Shown here piece by piece: positions 26,256 through 35,159 of a stretch of 64,000 nt of DNA (position 1 is the first letter of the stretch; each line of letters starts with the position of its first letter). The notes under the pieces are model-generated. The model was given only the letters and a program-made list of their open reading frames with translations, had not been told where the DNA came from and ran no database searches. The translations under genes and the position numbers were made by a program. Source of the DNA: RGIG9060 sp052173655 (GTDB taxonomy: Bacteria; Spirochaetota; Spirochaetia; Treponematales; Treponemataceae); contig JBQMYD010000004.1 of the NCBI GenBank assembly GCA_052173655.1, forward strand, positions 124,001 through 188,000, written 5' to 3'.

Positions 26256-27231
26256 TTCTTGTTCCTCGTTGATTTTTTAGTTTGATTTCGTCTTTAATTT
26301 CTTCCTGAATATCAAAGAGAGCATTTTGCGCTCTAGGATTTCCCGTTTTATTGTACAGTTCATACATGAAAGACTCAGCTTCTTTCAGTTTTCCTCGTGC
26401 CTGCATTAATAATCCTGCATTGAATCCTGCTTCAAAAAGTTCTAAATCTTTGTAAATTTTCATAAATTCATTTTGCGATAACAAAAGATATCCGTCTTTT
26501 GCAAATTGATCTGCAATCTTCATGTTTTCGTTTTTTGAAGTATCGCGTAAAAGTTTGATATATTTTGTAACATAATACGGCTGAATTTGCCTCATTATTT
26601 TGTTTACTATCTCATCCAAGGAAGGTTTTAAAAGAGTAAAAGCAGACGGAAGCTCTTTTTCAATTTTGCACGGAGAGGATTCTTTTTTGTATGACTGATA
26701 TTTATATCCCATGACTTTCCCTGTTTTTGCTTCTATAATTTGGTATGAAACATTCATAGAAACTTTCCGTTTGTAAACCGGAATTGATTTTGAACCGTCA
26801 TTTTCCATGTTTTTTTCGATTTCATTGCTAAATTCGGTAATTGAGCCTGTTATATAGGCATCTACCGGAACTTCTATTCCTGATCTGAGGGCATCTTCTA
26901 CACGTCTTGAACCTATGACTGTCATTTCATTCGAATCTAAAAGCCTTGTCTGCAACTGAGCACTAAGATAGTCAGCCAATTGTTGAGATGTATCAGGTAT
27001 GGTATTTGTTACTAAAAATTCAAAAAAAAATAAAATATTCACATACTGCATGGAATTCAATTCCTGAGTTTGAAAAGGCAATACGGAAATGGAACTTGCA
27101 CCATTTAAATCCAATTGGGCAGGTTTTTGCCTTCTTACTTCAATTGTAGTTGCGCAGGAAAATGATGAAATGATCATGAATGCCAAAAGTATTCTAAAAT
27201 TTGTTGTTAGGAGTATTTTTTTTATTGTCAT
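26251..27231 (-). CDS. CsgG-like lipoprotein
   Basis: 326 residues with a lipoprotein signal: basic TIKK, a hydrophobic core, then ISSFSC with Cys26 as the lipidation site. The region around 45-150 resembles the CsgG/TolB-N alpha/beta fold: SISVLPFQ strand, LADYLSAQLQTRLLDSNEMTVI helix and strand, then RVEDALRSG and DAYITGSI. This fold occurs in curli secretion subunits and in many lipoproteins of unknown role. The C-terminal 120 residues are helical and TPR-like. It lies between two outer-membrane-type proteins and the propeller protein on the same strand, with its stop overlapping the next start. Curli secretion itself is not implied, because no CsgA/B/E/F genes are visible. Confidence 0.68.
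   Translation of the reverse strand: MTIKKILLTTNFRILLAFMIISSFSCATTIEVRRQKPAQLDLNGASSISVLPFQTQELNSMQYVNILFFFEFLVTNTIPDTSQQLADYLSAQLQTRLLDSNEMTVIGSRRVEDALRSGIEVPVDAYITGSITEFSNEIEKNMENDGSKSIPVYKRKVSMNVSYQIIEAKTGKVMGYKYQSYKKESSPCKIEKELPSAFTLLKPSLDEIVNKIMRQIQPYYVTKYIKLLRDTSKNENMKIADQFAKDGYLLLSQNEFMKIYKDLELFEAGFNAGLLMQARGKLKEAESFMYELYNKTGNPRAQNALFDIQEEIKDEIKLKNQRGTRN
26253..26267 (-). promoter_or_regulatory. Shine-Dalgarno and candidate AUU initiation codon overlapping the upstream stop
   Basis: Minus-strand reading gives GAGGAA, six bases, then ATT, whose last base is the first base of the TAA that ends the CsgG-like lipoprotein gene. This is the geometry of a TAATG coupling site with ATT in place of ATG. 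No ATG, GTG or TTG lies in frame before 26168. Confidence 0.55.
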
Positions 27232-27309
27232 TTTATTTATCCGTCCTAAAATATAGAAAAAGTCTATGCAAGGTAATTGGAAAAAAATCGGTTAAACAAA
27301 GTTTTGCAA

Positions 27310-28065
27310 TTAGTTAAATCTGAATTTTACGCTTGCAGAAGCGAAAAACGGGAAATATGTTTCTTTTCTTGAAAGTCTCCATACTTCACATTCTCCCTTT
27401 AGAGTATAGCATCCGGCTTTGCCAAAGTCAAAGATAAGCCTGGTTCCTGCTCTCATTCCTGCGTCCATTGAAGTTTTATCGTCCGGATCTTGGCTACTTT
27501 GTGCCCCAAAAGAAACTCCCATCTTAAATGGAAAATCAGGAGCAAAGGCTAAAACATCAATTCCTCCTGAATGGTTTATTTTTTCATTTGTACCTATTGC
27601 ATATCTTGAAAATTCATAACTCAAAGAAGCGTCAAAATTTGCACGATGAATAATTACCTTTCCTTCTACATCCACCAATGCTAAATTAAAAATATTTGAA
27701 GGAGAAAATGTCATACCTAAAACTGCGTTAAGTGTAACTTTTTTTGGAAACTTAAATTCGGCATCGAAAATTACTCCGGGCGTAAACAGATTATCTCTTG
27801 CGTCAAACAAAACTCCTGCCATAATTCCAAAGATTTCCGTTTCAAATTTGCTGCCACAATATGTTTTATAATTATAGTTATATTTATTCTCAGCTCTTGC
27901 AATTATCAAAAACTCATCACTCAAATTTTCTCTAAAGTAAAGATCAACTCCTACAACATCAGTTGCACTAAAATTTTCGTATCCTACTCCAAGTTCAAAC
28001 TCTAAAGCTTTAAGAGAAAAAATCGTAAAAAGCGAAAATAAAACACAAAAAATTTTTTTGTACAT
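27310..28065 (-). CDS. Predicted outer-membrane beta-barrel protein, unknown function
   Basis: 251 residues. A signal peptide (basic KK then CVLFSLFTIFSLKA) is followed by amphipathic strands with frequent Phe/Tyr and Gly/Asn turns, and the sequence ends ASVKFRFN, a barrel-type C-terminus. About ten to twelve strands could form a small barrel. No family is recognised. It lies 18 bases downstream of the larger barrel-type gene and 78 bases upstream of the CsgG-like lipoprotein gene. Confidence 0.6.
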   Translation of the reverse strand: MYKKIFCVLFSLFTIFSLKALEFELGVGYENFSATDVVGVDLYFRENLSDEFLIIARAENKYNYNYKTYCGSKFETEIFGIMAGVLFDARDNLFTPGVIFDAEFKFPKKVTLNAVLGMTFSPSNIFNLALVDVEGKVIIHRANFDASLSYEFSRYAIGTNEKINHSGGIDVLAFAPDFPFKMGVSFGAQSSQDPDDKTSMDAGMRAGTRLIFDFGKAGCYTLKGECEVWRLSRKETYFPFFASASVKFRFN

Positions 28066-28083
28066 AAAAGCCTATGTTTATCG

Positions 28084-29406
28084 TTAAAAAAGATACTTGT
28101 ATCCTATGACCATTGAAAAGCTTTTACAAAAGCTTTCCCAGCTGTCAACTTTCATACAGTCAAGATTTGCAGAAAAATTTAATTTTCCTTGTCTAAAATT
28201 TACGGTTCCAAAAGGTCTTACCGAAACTTCAAGAGCGGAAACTATAGCTGCCGGATTGTTTATTAAAAATTCCATGCCTTTTGTAAAACTTACAACTCCT
28301 ATTACACCAAATTGCAGTTTTTTTCCGCCGGACAAAAACCATGGACTTGATAATGTAAGACTCATTCCGACCGGATAAGTAAGATATAAAAAGTTTTCCA
28401 AAGTTTTTTCCGGTATATTATACAAAGCAAGTGAAAAAATTAAATTTTTTGTTACAAAACGAGGTTCAATAAAAATATAGCAATCATTTAACGAAAGAGG
28501 TTGATTTGAAAGTAAAGTATTAGGATCAATAATTAACTTGCTGAATCCGGCTTGAACAATCATGTTTGAAGCATTTGCAGAGCCAAAAAGGGCTGTAAAA
28601 CCTAAGTGCAAATCTCCGCGTCTGATAAGCATTATAACTTTTTCTTCATGTCCGCTTCTATTTTCTATTGTACGTTCTATAGGCATATTTGCCCCGAAAA
28701 CAAGATCAAAAGCTACTTGTGGCCAGGCACCGGCAAATCGTAAATCAGAATTCAAACTTTCAACAATCTTTGTTTTAGTTACGGTTGTTGTTACAATGTC
28801 CGTTGCAGATATTACTGTAGAAGTCGTAAAAGAGGTAAGACCTGTTTTGTTATAATAAACATACATTCCCAAGCTTAAGCTTTTTAAAAAGTCAACTACG
28901 TAACTTCCTCCTATTCCACTCATATCTACAATTCTTGACTTGTCTGTACCGAAAGGAGATTCCGCAAGCTTTGACTGAAATTCTGCAAGCCCATAATGTC
29001 TTCTTAAAAAAGTGCAACTTCCGGCAGGATCGCTGTCGCCAACAAAAAAGCTCATATAATGGGAAACATTTCCCATAAAACCTCTATACGTTAATGAAAG
29101 TTCATCAAGTGATACTATCGCATTGATGTTTCTAAAAAGCCCATTGCTGAAAATAGAGTCTGAAGTAACAAGGCTACCTGTTGTTCTAAAAATAAAAGAC
29201 GGTGATAAATCAAATTGTCCGGAAAAATAACTTTCAAACATAAAGTCCGGAGCTTGATCGGGTTCAAGTTGAAGTTTTAAAGCACTTCCTGCTTGTCCGC
29301 TGAAATACGGAATTGCAAAAGCAAAAACATTGCACCATATTACAGCTGCAATAACTATCGAGGTTTTAAAAAATCTATTTATATCGGTTACAGAAAATTT
29401 TTTCAA
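28084..29406 (-). CDS. Predicted outer-membrane protein, unknown function
   Basis: 440 residues. The start is a TTG preceded by GGGGGAG at good spacing. An N-terminal hydrophobic segment (residues 14-31, ending VFAFA) should act as a signal peptide. The rest alternates polar and apolar residues with aromatic girdle-like positions and ends SMVIGYKYLF, a terminal-Phe barrel signature. It is the first gene of the minus-strand envelope series, divergent from cheA. The function is unknown; a transporter or adhesin barrel is possible. Confidence 0.62.
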   Translation of the reverse strand: MKKFSVTDINRFFKTSIVIAAVIWCNVFAFAIPYFSGQAGSALKLQLEPDQAPDFMFESYFSGQFDLSPSFIFRTTGSLVTSDSIFSNGLFRNINAIVSLDELSLTYRGFMGNVSHYMSFFVGDSDPAGSCTFLRRHYGLAEFQSKLAESPFGTDKSRIVDMSGIGGSYVVDFLKSLSLGMYVYYNKTGLTSFTTSTVISATDIVTTTVTKTKIVESLNSDLRFAGAWPQVAFDLVFGANMPIERTIENRSGHEEKVIMLIRRGDLHLGFTALFGSANASNMIVQAGFSKLIIDPNTLLSNQPLSLNDCYIFIEPRFVTKNLIFSLALYNIPEKTLENFLYLTYPVGMSLTLSSPWFLSGGKKLQFGVIGVVSFTKGMEFLINNPAAIVSALEVSVRPFGTVNFRQGKLNFSANLDCMKVDSWESFCKSFSMVIGYKYLF

Positions 29407-29597
29407 TCTTTAACTCCCCCATAAAAAAAGTCAGACTTCTCTATACTCTCTATCGGCAGAAAATGTAGATATCTTTAGTAAGAATATACCAAAAATAAAA
29501 AAAAAGAAATAAAAGATATTTGGCAGCTAAAGTTTTTTCAAATGCAACAAAAAAGAAAAAAAAATGTCCATTTTCAAAAAATTTAGCTTTAAATTCC

Positions 29598-29625
29598 TTG
29601 ACTTATGTTTTTAATAGGTTACAAT
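29598..29625 (+). promoter_or_regulatory. Promoter of the chemotaxis operon
   Basis: TTGACT and TACAAT are separated by 16 bases. Initiation about seven bases past the -10 element would be near 29632, two bases before the cheA ATG, so the mRNA would be nearly leaderless. No ribosome-binding site is seen before that ATG. Confidence 0.55.
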
Positions 29626-29633
29626 GTATAACT

Positions 29634-32057
29634 ATGAGTGATTATCTTGATTTAAACAACGAAGAGTTACTAAAGGATTTTTTTGCGGAAGCTGAGCAAC
29701 AAGTTGAAACCTTGGAGAGTAACATACTCGTTATAGAAAACGATCCTTCCAACCACGAAGCTATAGATGAGATCTTTCGTGCTGCACATACGTTGAAGGG
29801 CGGTTCGGCTACAGTTGAAATGCATGAACTCTCGGAGTTTACTCACGCGGTAGAGGATCTTCTTGATGAATTACGTTCCGGTACCGTTGCTGTTACTGAG
29901 GATGTAGTTAATGTATTACTTTCTTCCATTGATATAATCAAGGATATGTTAGAGTGCAGGCAAGAAGGTTCTGTCTACGACAAGGATGTTTCTCCTACAA
30001 AAGGGAAGTTGGCATCATTTATTCCTGATAAAAAGAATAAGAAAAAAGAAAAATCGTCAGTGCCTTCAAATTTAGGACCTGCATTGAGTAAGAAAAAGCC
30101 GGAACCTGTAGCATCTTCTGCTCAGGGGAATTCCGATATACCGGATCCGGGTACGTTGCTTTCAGAATACGAGGTTCTTGAATTAACTGAACTTTGCGAA
30201 GGTTCCAACAGACTTTGGGGAGTTACTGTTTTATTTGACGAATCCAATCCTATGAATTCCGTAGGAGGTATTCAGGTTTTTGCAGCTCTCAAAGAAAAAG
30301 GTTCTGTTTTAAAAACTATTCCTGATTTTGATGTTCTTTACGAGGATGAATTTCAGCCTAAGGTTGTTTATTTTATATCTTCATCATGTGATCAAGGTGA
30401 AATTGAGGATGCAGCATTTCTTGATGACGTATCATTGTGTACCGATGCAAGACTTATAGCTCATCATGCTGACGGTCCTGCCGGTTCTCAACCTGCAGTT
30501 TCCGCTCCTGCATCAGCTCCTGTAAAAAAAGAAGAGCCTGTTGTTGAACAAAAAGTTGAAGTAACACCTCCATCACCTGAAAAAGAAAATGTTGAACAAA
30601 CCGGTGCTGTTGTTGCAGATGCTGCCGAAGCTAAAAAAGCTCCTGAAAAGAAAGCAACTGCTAATGCTGCCGGCAGTGTTTTGAGAGTTGATTCAAAGAG
30701 AATAGACTATCTGCTTAATCTTATCAGTGAAACTGTAATTACAAAGGCTGCATTTAACCAGACGACTATGCAGGTTACCCAGATGCAGTCTATTTTACAA
30801 ACAGCGGAGATTACCTATAAAGAAAAGGTTAGAAAATTAATGGATTCTTTGCCTGAATATCTGGAATCTGTAGGTGACGGAAAAGATGTAAAAGATATAA
30901 GATCTACTGTAAATGAAAAATATTCGGAGCTGTTCTCTATTTTTGATCCGTTTGATTCAAGCTTTAAAGAGTTTATCGGTAAATTAAGAGCTTCTACACA
31001 AAATCTTGGAAGGATAACAAGTGAACTCCAAGAGGGGGTAATGAAGATACGAATGGTTCCTATTAGCCAGATTTTCAGCCGATTCCCTCGTGTTGTTCGA
31101 GATCTTTGTCATGATTTGGATAAAAAAGTAAAACTTGTTATTGAAGGTGAAGATACCGAACTTGATAAGTCAGTTGTTGAGGATCTTCTTGACCCGATTA
31201 TGCACTGTGTCAGAAATTCATGTGATCACGGAATTGAAGGGCCTGCAGATCGTGTAAAAGCCGGCAAGAGTGAAGAGGGAACTCTTCTTTTAAGAGCAGG
31301 TAACGAAGGTAACATGATTGTTATCGATATTGTTGATGACGGAAAAGGTATTGATGTAGAGAAAATTAAGGCCAAAGCTATAGAAAAAGGCCTTATTCAC
31401 CCTAGTAAAATACTTACCGATCAGGAAGCCTATGCTCTTATGTTTGAGGCCGGATTTTCTACTGCAAAAGAAATTTCGAATGTTTCAGGTCGTGGAGTAG
31501 GTCTTGATGTTGTTAGAACTCAAATTGAAAAACTGAAGGGAACTGTAACCGTTTCTTCTGAAAAAAATAAGGGAACTAAGTTCAGTATCAGACTGCCTTT
31601 AACACTTGCAATTATTCAAGGTCTTTTAGTAAGAGTAGGAGATGAAATTTACTCAATTCCTATCGCTTCCGTTATTGAAAGTCAGCGTGTTGAAAAGTCA
31701 GAGATCAATACAATCGATAACTACGAAGTTCTTAATGTCCGGGATGAAGTTATCAGTATTTTGCGCTTGAATAGACTGTTTGGAATTCCGGAAGTTGCTG
31801 AAGATGAGTATACTTTTGTCGTTATTGTAGGTTCTGCAGATAAAAAAATCGGTATAGTGGTTGACTCTTTGGTCGGAGAGGAGGACGTTGTAATAAAACC
31901 TCTGTCTGATCAATTTACGATTACTCCGGGTATTGCCGGAGCTTCAGTTCTTGGAGATGGTTCTGTTTCGCTGATTATTGATGTAAGTCAGCTTTTGGAA
32001 CTGGGTGTAAAACAAGAAATAGACGCTCGTGAAGAACGCGAAGCAACGATAATTTAG
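29634..32057 (+). CDS. cheA: Chemotaxis histidine kinase CheA
   Basis: Autophosphorylates in response to chemoreceptors and passes phosphate to CheY. Taking the ATG at 29634 gives 807 residues and the expected N-terminus; an in-frame extension back to 29520 is unlikely because it is lysine-rich and lies upstream of the promoter. Domains: Hpt with phospho-acceptor His52 in AAHTLKGGSA; a CheY-binding P2 region near 180-285; a Pro/Ala-rich linker; P3 dimerisation; a P4 ATPase with NSCDHGIE, DDGKGID and GRGVGLDVV; and a P5 CheW-like domain at the end. First gene of a cheA-cheW-cheX-cheY operon; cheW begins 13 bases downstream. Confidence 0.97.
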   Translation: MSDYLDLNNEELLKDFFAEAEQQVETLESNILVIENDPSNHEAIDEIFRAAHTLKGGSATVEMHELSEFTHAVEDLLDELRSGTVAVTEDVVNVLLSSIDIIKDMLECRQEGSVYDKDVSPTKGKLASFIPDKKNKKKEKSSVPSNLGPALSKKKPEPVASSAQGNSDIPDPGTLLSEYEVLELTELCEGSNRLWGVTVLFDESNPMNSVGGIQVFAALKEKGSVLKTIPDFDVLYEDEFQPKVVYFISSSCDQGEIEDAAFLDDVSLCTDARLIAHHADGPAGSQPAVSAPASAPVKKEEPVVEQKVEVTPPSPEKENVEQTGAVVADAAEAKKAPEKKATANAAGSVLRVDSKRIDYLLNLISETVITKAAFNQTTMQVTQMQSILQTAEITYKEKVRKLMDSLPEYLESVGDGKDVKDIRSTVNEKYSELFSIFDPFDSSFKEFIGKLRASTQNLGRITSELQEGVMKIRMVPISQIFSRFPRVVRDLCHDLDKKVKLVIEGEDTELDKSVVEDLLDPIMHCVRNSCDHGIEGPADRVKAGKSEEGTLLLRAGNEGNMIVIDIVDDGKGIDVEKIKAKAIEKGLIHPSKILTDQEAYALMFEAGFSTAKEISNVSGRGVGLDVVRTQIEKLKGTVTVSSEKNKGTKFSIRLPLTLAIIQGLLVRVGDEIYSIPIASVIESQRVEKSEINTIDNYEVLNVRDEVISILRLNRLFGIPEVAEDEYTFVVIVGSADKKIGIVVDSLVGEEDVVIKPLSDQFTITPGIAGASVLGDGSVSLIIDVSQLLELGVKQEIDAREEREATII

Positions 32058-32070
32058 AGGTGTAGCAGCG

Positions 32071-33486
32071 ATGGAATCAGTAGTACAAAATCAGGTTGCA
32101 GTAGAAGCTAAGGTTGATGCCGTTGATGAAAAAAGAGAACCCCTCGTAACCATTGATTTTAAAATGGTTACGTTTTCTCTTGCGGGAAAAGATTATGCAA
32201 TTGATATTATGAACGTCAAAGAAATTGCAAAAGGGGGAAGGTGTACGTATGTACCTAATACAGCTCCTTTTATTCTAGGAGTTTATAACCTTAGGGGTGA
32301 TATAATTCCGATTATCGATCTTCGCTTGTTTTTTAATATTGATGTTCAGTCAAGAAAAACAAACGAAATTGAGAATATGATAATAGTAACCGTTAAAGAT
32401 AGAGTCTTTGGTGTTGTAGTCGACGCTATTGACAAGGTTGTAGGAATTCAAAAATCTTCAATACAACCTCCGCATCCTTTATTTGGTGATATTAATATTA
32501 AGTTTATTTATGGAATAGTTGAAAGTAATAATCATTTGTATGTTTTGCTTGATATAGACAGAATTTTTACAAATGGACCGAAGGATGGTGAAACTGCAAT
32601 AGCTTCATCTCATATGAAAATGCAGGGATTGTCCGGGCTTGCAGGGAAAGCTAGAGTAGAAGGCAAAAGTTTAAAAGAAGCTGTAAAACAGGAAGCTTCC
32701 GGTCAGAATGTTGAACAGTCAAAACAGGTTGATGTAAAAAAAGAAAAGTCTTTGAATGTAGACTTGTCTTTTATAATTGACGGATTGAAAAATTATAAAA
32801 AATTCCATACAACTGATTTAAATTTTCAGTGGGTAGAAAAACGATATAAAAATTGGGTGCAAGAGCGTGGTAAAAATATCCAGTTTACAAGTGAAACCGA
32901 TGCCGAATCTTATCTTGCAGGTTTTACTTCACCTTGTACAAACCAATTTTGGACAAAAGATTATGCGGATGCTGTTTATTCGGTATTGCCGGATAATGTT
33001 GCAAAGCAGATTGTTGTTTGGAATCCTGGTTGTGGAAAGGGATATGAATCCTATTCTTTGGCTTGTTTGTTTAAAAAACGCTATCCGGATGCAAGAATTA
33101 GAGTTTTTGCACAGGATTTGGACTTGCTAAATGTTTCAAACGCATCTTTACTTTCTGTTCCTGATTCTATGGCACAGGGATGGTATGCACCGTTTGTTAC
33201 GAAAACTGTTGCAGGGACTTATTCTTTTTCACAAGATATAAAGGATATAGTTATGTTTGAGTATCATGATTGTGCTAATACGAGTGCTGTTCCAAGTCCT
33301 GATTTAATTTTCTGTAGGGATATGCTTTCTTTTGTTAATGAAGGGGAGCAAAATACGGTTTTGTCATATTTTGAAGAAAAATTAAAAGGAAACGGTATTC
33401 TTGTTTTAGGTGCAAATGAACATCTTTCCGGTAAGCTCCATTGGAAAGAGGAATTAGTTGGAAATATTTGTGTATACAAAAAATAA
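32071..33486 (+). CDS. cheW: CheW coupling protein with C-terminal CheR-like domain
   Basis: Residues 25-170 are a CheW SH3-like module (LAGKDYAIDIMNVKEI, GVYNLRGDIIPIIDLR) that couples CheA to receptors. After a charged linker, residues 225-471 resemble the catalytic domain of the receptor methyltransferase CheR: WNPGCGKGYESYSLA matches the SAM-binding loop and FCRDMLSF matches the FCRN motif with Asn changed to Asp. The usual N-terminal CheR helical domain is absent, so methyltransferase activity is doubtful. CheW-CheR-like proteins are known from treponemes, where they are part of atypical receptor arrays. The ATG follows AGAGGTG. Cotranscribed with cheA and cheX. Confidence 0.92.
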   Translation: MESVVQNQVAVEAKVDAVDEKREPLVTIDFKMVTFSLAGKDYAIDIMNVKEIAKGGRCTYVPNTAPFILGVYNLRGDIIPIIDLRLFFNIDVQSRKTNEIENMIIVTVKDRVFGVVVDAIDKVVGIQKSSIQPPHPLFGDINIKFIYGIVESNNHLYVLLDIDRIFTNGPKDGETAIASSHMKMQGLSGLAGKARVEGKSLKEAVKQEASGQNVEQSKQVDVKKEKSLNVDLSFIIDGLKNYKKFHTTDLNFQWVEKRYKNWVQERGKNIQFTSETDAESYLAGFTSPCTNQFWTKDYADAVYSVLPDNVAKQIVVWNPGCGKGYESYSLACLFKKRYPDARIRVFAQDLDLLNVSNASLLSVPDSMAQGWYAPFVTKTVAGTYSFSQDIKDIVMFEYHDCANTSAVPSPDLIFCRDMLSFVNEGEQNTVLSYFEEKLKGNGILVLGANEHLSGKLHWKEELVGNICVYKK

Positions 33487-33501
33487 ATTTGGAGGTTTCA
33501 A

Positions 33502-33966
33502 ATGCGAGTAGAATATATTAATCCATTTGTTGAAACAGCTTTTAATGTTTTAGGAGAGGTGCTTGGCGGCGAAGTAAAACGGGGAGATTTGTATTTAAAA
33601 TCTACTTCGATGCCGGTGATGGGAGTTGCAGCTTTGGTAGGTCTTGCCGGAGATGTTGAGGGACGAGTTTTGTTTGACATGTCGTTGGAAACTGCTTTGA
33701 ATGTTGCATCTACGATGAACATGGAACAATTGACAGAGTTTGATGATTTGGCAAAAGCAACAATTACTGAATTGGCAAATATTGTAACTGCTCAGGCTGT
33801 AACTAAGTTGCATGAATTAGGTTTTAAATTTGACCTTACACCTCCTGCTCTTTTTACCGGTGAAAGAATGGAAATTGCAAATCACGAGGTAGAGGCTTTA
33901 ATAGTTCCTCTTATTACGCAGCAGGGCAAAGTTGAAATTAACGTAGCAATTAGAGAGAGAAATTAA
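33502..33966 (+). CDS. cheX: CheY-P phosphatase CheX
   Basis: Dephosphorylates CheY-P to reset the flagellar signal, the usual phosphatase in spirochaetes instead of CheZ. The 154 residues match CheX. The catalytic helix ATITELANIVTAQA carries the conserved Glu and Asn of the ExxN motif. The ATG follows GGAGG, 15 bases after cheW. The sequence is complete with no unusual features. Confidence 0.94.
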   Translation: MRVEYINPFVETAFNVLGEVLGGEVKRGDLYLKSTSMPVMGVAALVGLAGDVEGRVLFDMSLETALNVASTMNMEQLTEFDDLAKATITELANIVTAQAVTKLHELGFKFDLTPPALFTGERMEIANHEVEALIVPLITQQGKVEINVAIRERN

Positions 33967-33978
33967 GGAGAACATAAA

Positions 33979-34413
33979 ATGAAAACTAAGCAAGATTTCC
34001 CTTCAATTAATGAAAGACCTCCTGAGGGAGTTAAGGACGACGGTTCAAAAGTAAGAGTTTTGGTTGTAGATGATTCAATGTTCGTTGCCAAACAAATCGG
34101 TCAGATTTTGACAAGTGAGGGCTATGAGATTGTAGCTACCGCCGTTGACGGTAAAGACGGTGTAGATAAGTACAAAGATTTGTGTCCTAATGTTGATATA
34201 GTTACTATGGATATTACTATGCCTAGAATGGATGGAATCACAGCTCTTGAGCAGATTATGGCTTTTGATAAGAATGCTAAGGTCGTTATGGTTAGTGCTC
34301 TTGGAAAAGAGGAACTTGTAAAAAAATCACTTCTCTTGGGTGCAAAGAATTATATTGTAAAACCTCTTGATCGTAAAAAGGTTTTGGAGAGAATCAGTTC
34401 TGCTATAAAATAA
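33979..34413 (+). CDS. cheY: Chemotaxis response regulator CheY
   Basis: Single-domain receiver that carries the chemotaxis signal to the flagellar switch. After a non-conserved N-terminal extension of about 24 residues, all active-site residues are present: acidic pair Asp31-Asp32, phosphorylation site Asp78 in TMDITMPRMDG, the switch Ser in VVMVSAL, and Lys in YIVKPL. It follows cheX by 12 bases with AAGGAG before the ATG. A strong terminator follows the gene, ending the che operon. Confidence 0.95.
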   Translation: MKTKQDFPSINERPPEGVKDDGSKVRVLVVDDSMFVAKQIGQILTSEGYEIVATAVDGKDGVDKYKDLCPNVDIVTMDITMPRMDGITALEQIMAFDKNAKVVMVSALGKEELVKKSLLLGAKNYIVKPLDRKKVLERISSAIK

Positions 34414-34479
34414 TTGCGGAAAAATTTTTATAAAGTGATTTCTAAAACTGCCGAACACTCAGCAGTCATGAACGTATGA

Positions 34480-34515
34480 AAAGAGATTTTCGTTTAGAAA
34501 ATCTCTTTTTTTTTT
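34480..34515 (+). terminator. Rho-independent terminator of the che operon
   Basis: A perfect 12-base-pair stem, AAAGAGATTTTC (34480-34491) with GAAAATCTCTTT (34497-34508), has a five-base loop and is followed by an unbroken run of T. Confidence 0.9.
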
Positions 34516-34547
34516 AATTTTTTATATATCTAAGCACAGTTATCGGT

Positions 34548-35060
34548 TCAAATGAGTTTTGTGTATTTGTAGTATCCTTTTTTGCAAATTACAAGTTCGG
34601 CATTAATGTTATGGTTTTTGATGTAATCACGGATTTTATGTATGTTTTGATATATTGAATTTTGAATTTTGGGGTCTAAAGGCTGATTCCATATTGCAAT
34701 TGAAATTTCATTTGCAGATATTTCTTTTTCTGCATTTTCCATGAAAAATAAATACAGTTTTTTAGGAACAGGCGGAAGATTTATTTGGAATTTATCAGTT
34801 GTATTATGTAATTCAAAATTTTTGTAAGATGTTGGATTGTAAACAAGTTTGTTTTCTGAAACAAGGCTTGCATATGAGTCAAAATTTGAAATACTTTTGT
34901 CAGGTTTGCTTTTGTTCTCTTCCGGCCACCATCCAAGTCTTACAGATGTGTTGGGAAGTTTTTTATATGCTTCTTCATCAAATATTGCATAACCATCCTC
35001 ATCAGAGTGAACTAAATCGCTGAATTTTACATACTCGTTTAGTTGAAAATCCTGTTCCAT
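34548..35060 (-). CDS. Small protein with OmpR-type winged-helix C-terminus
   Basis: 170 residues. The first 95 are acidic and match no known domain. The rest looks like the winged helix of the Trans_reg_C family: LPPVPKKLYLFFMENAEKEIS, a helix with IAIWNQPLD, a recognition-type helix QNSIYQNIHKIRDYIKN, and a wing ending CKKGYYKYTKLI. There is no receiver domain, so it would be a stand-alone DNA-binding protein whose signal is unknown. It lies just downstream of galK on the same strand (99-base gap), which makes control of the galactoside genes possible but unproven. No strong Shine-Dalgarno precedes the ATG. Confidence 0.6.
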   Translation of the reverse strand: MEQDFQLNEYVKFSDLVHSDEDGYAIFDEEAYKKLPNTSVRLGWWPEENKSKPDKSISNFDSYASLVSENKLVYNPTSYKNFELHNTTDKFQINLPPVPKKLYLFFMENAEKEISANEISIAIWNQPLDPKIQNSIYQNIHKIRDYIKNHNINAELVICKKGYYKYTKLI

Positions 35061-35159
35061 TCGTGCATTTCTCTTTTTATAATTTTATATAATTTATACG
35101 GAGCTTTATTTGCAGTACGTAAATTTTTAAACTTTGCTGAATAAACTCTTCTTGCTATA

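Noticed and set aside
26251..27231. Curli secretion system based on the CsgG-like lipoprotein
   Set aside because: No CsgA, B, E or F-like genes are present, and the CsgG-like fold is shared by many unrelated lipoproteins.
29520..29633. In-frame N-terminal extension of CheA by 38 residues
   Set aside because: It would begin upstream of the promoter, is lysine-rich and non-conserved in character, and the ATG at 29634 gives the expected CheA N-terminus.
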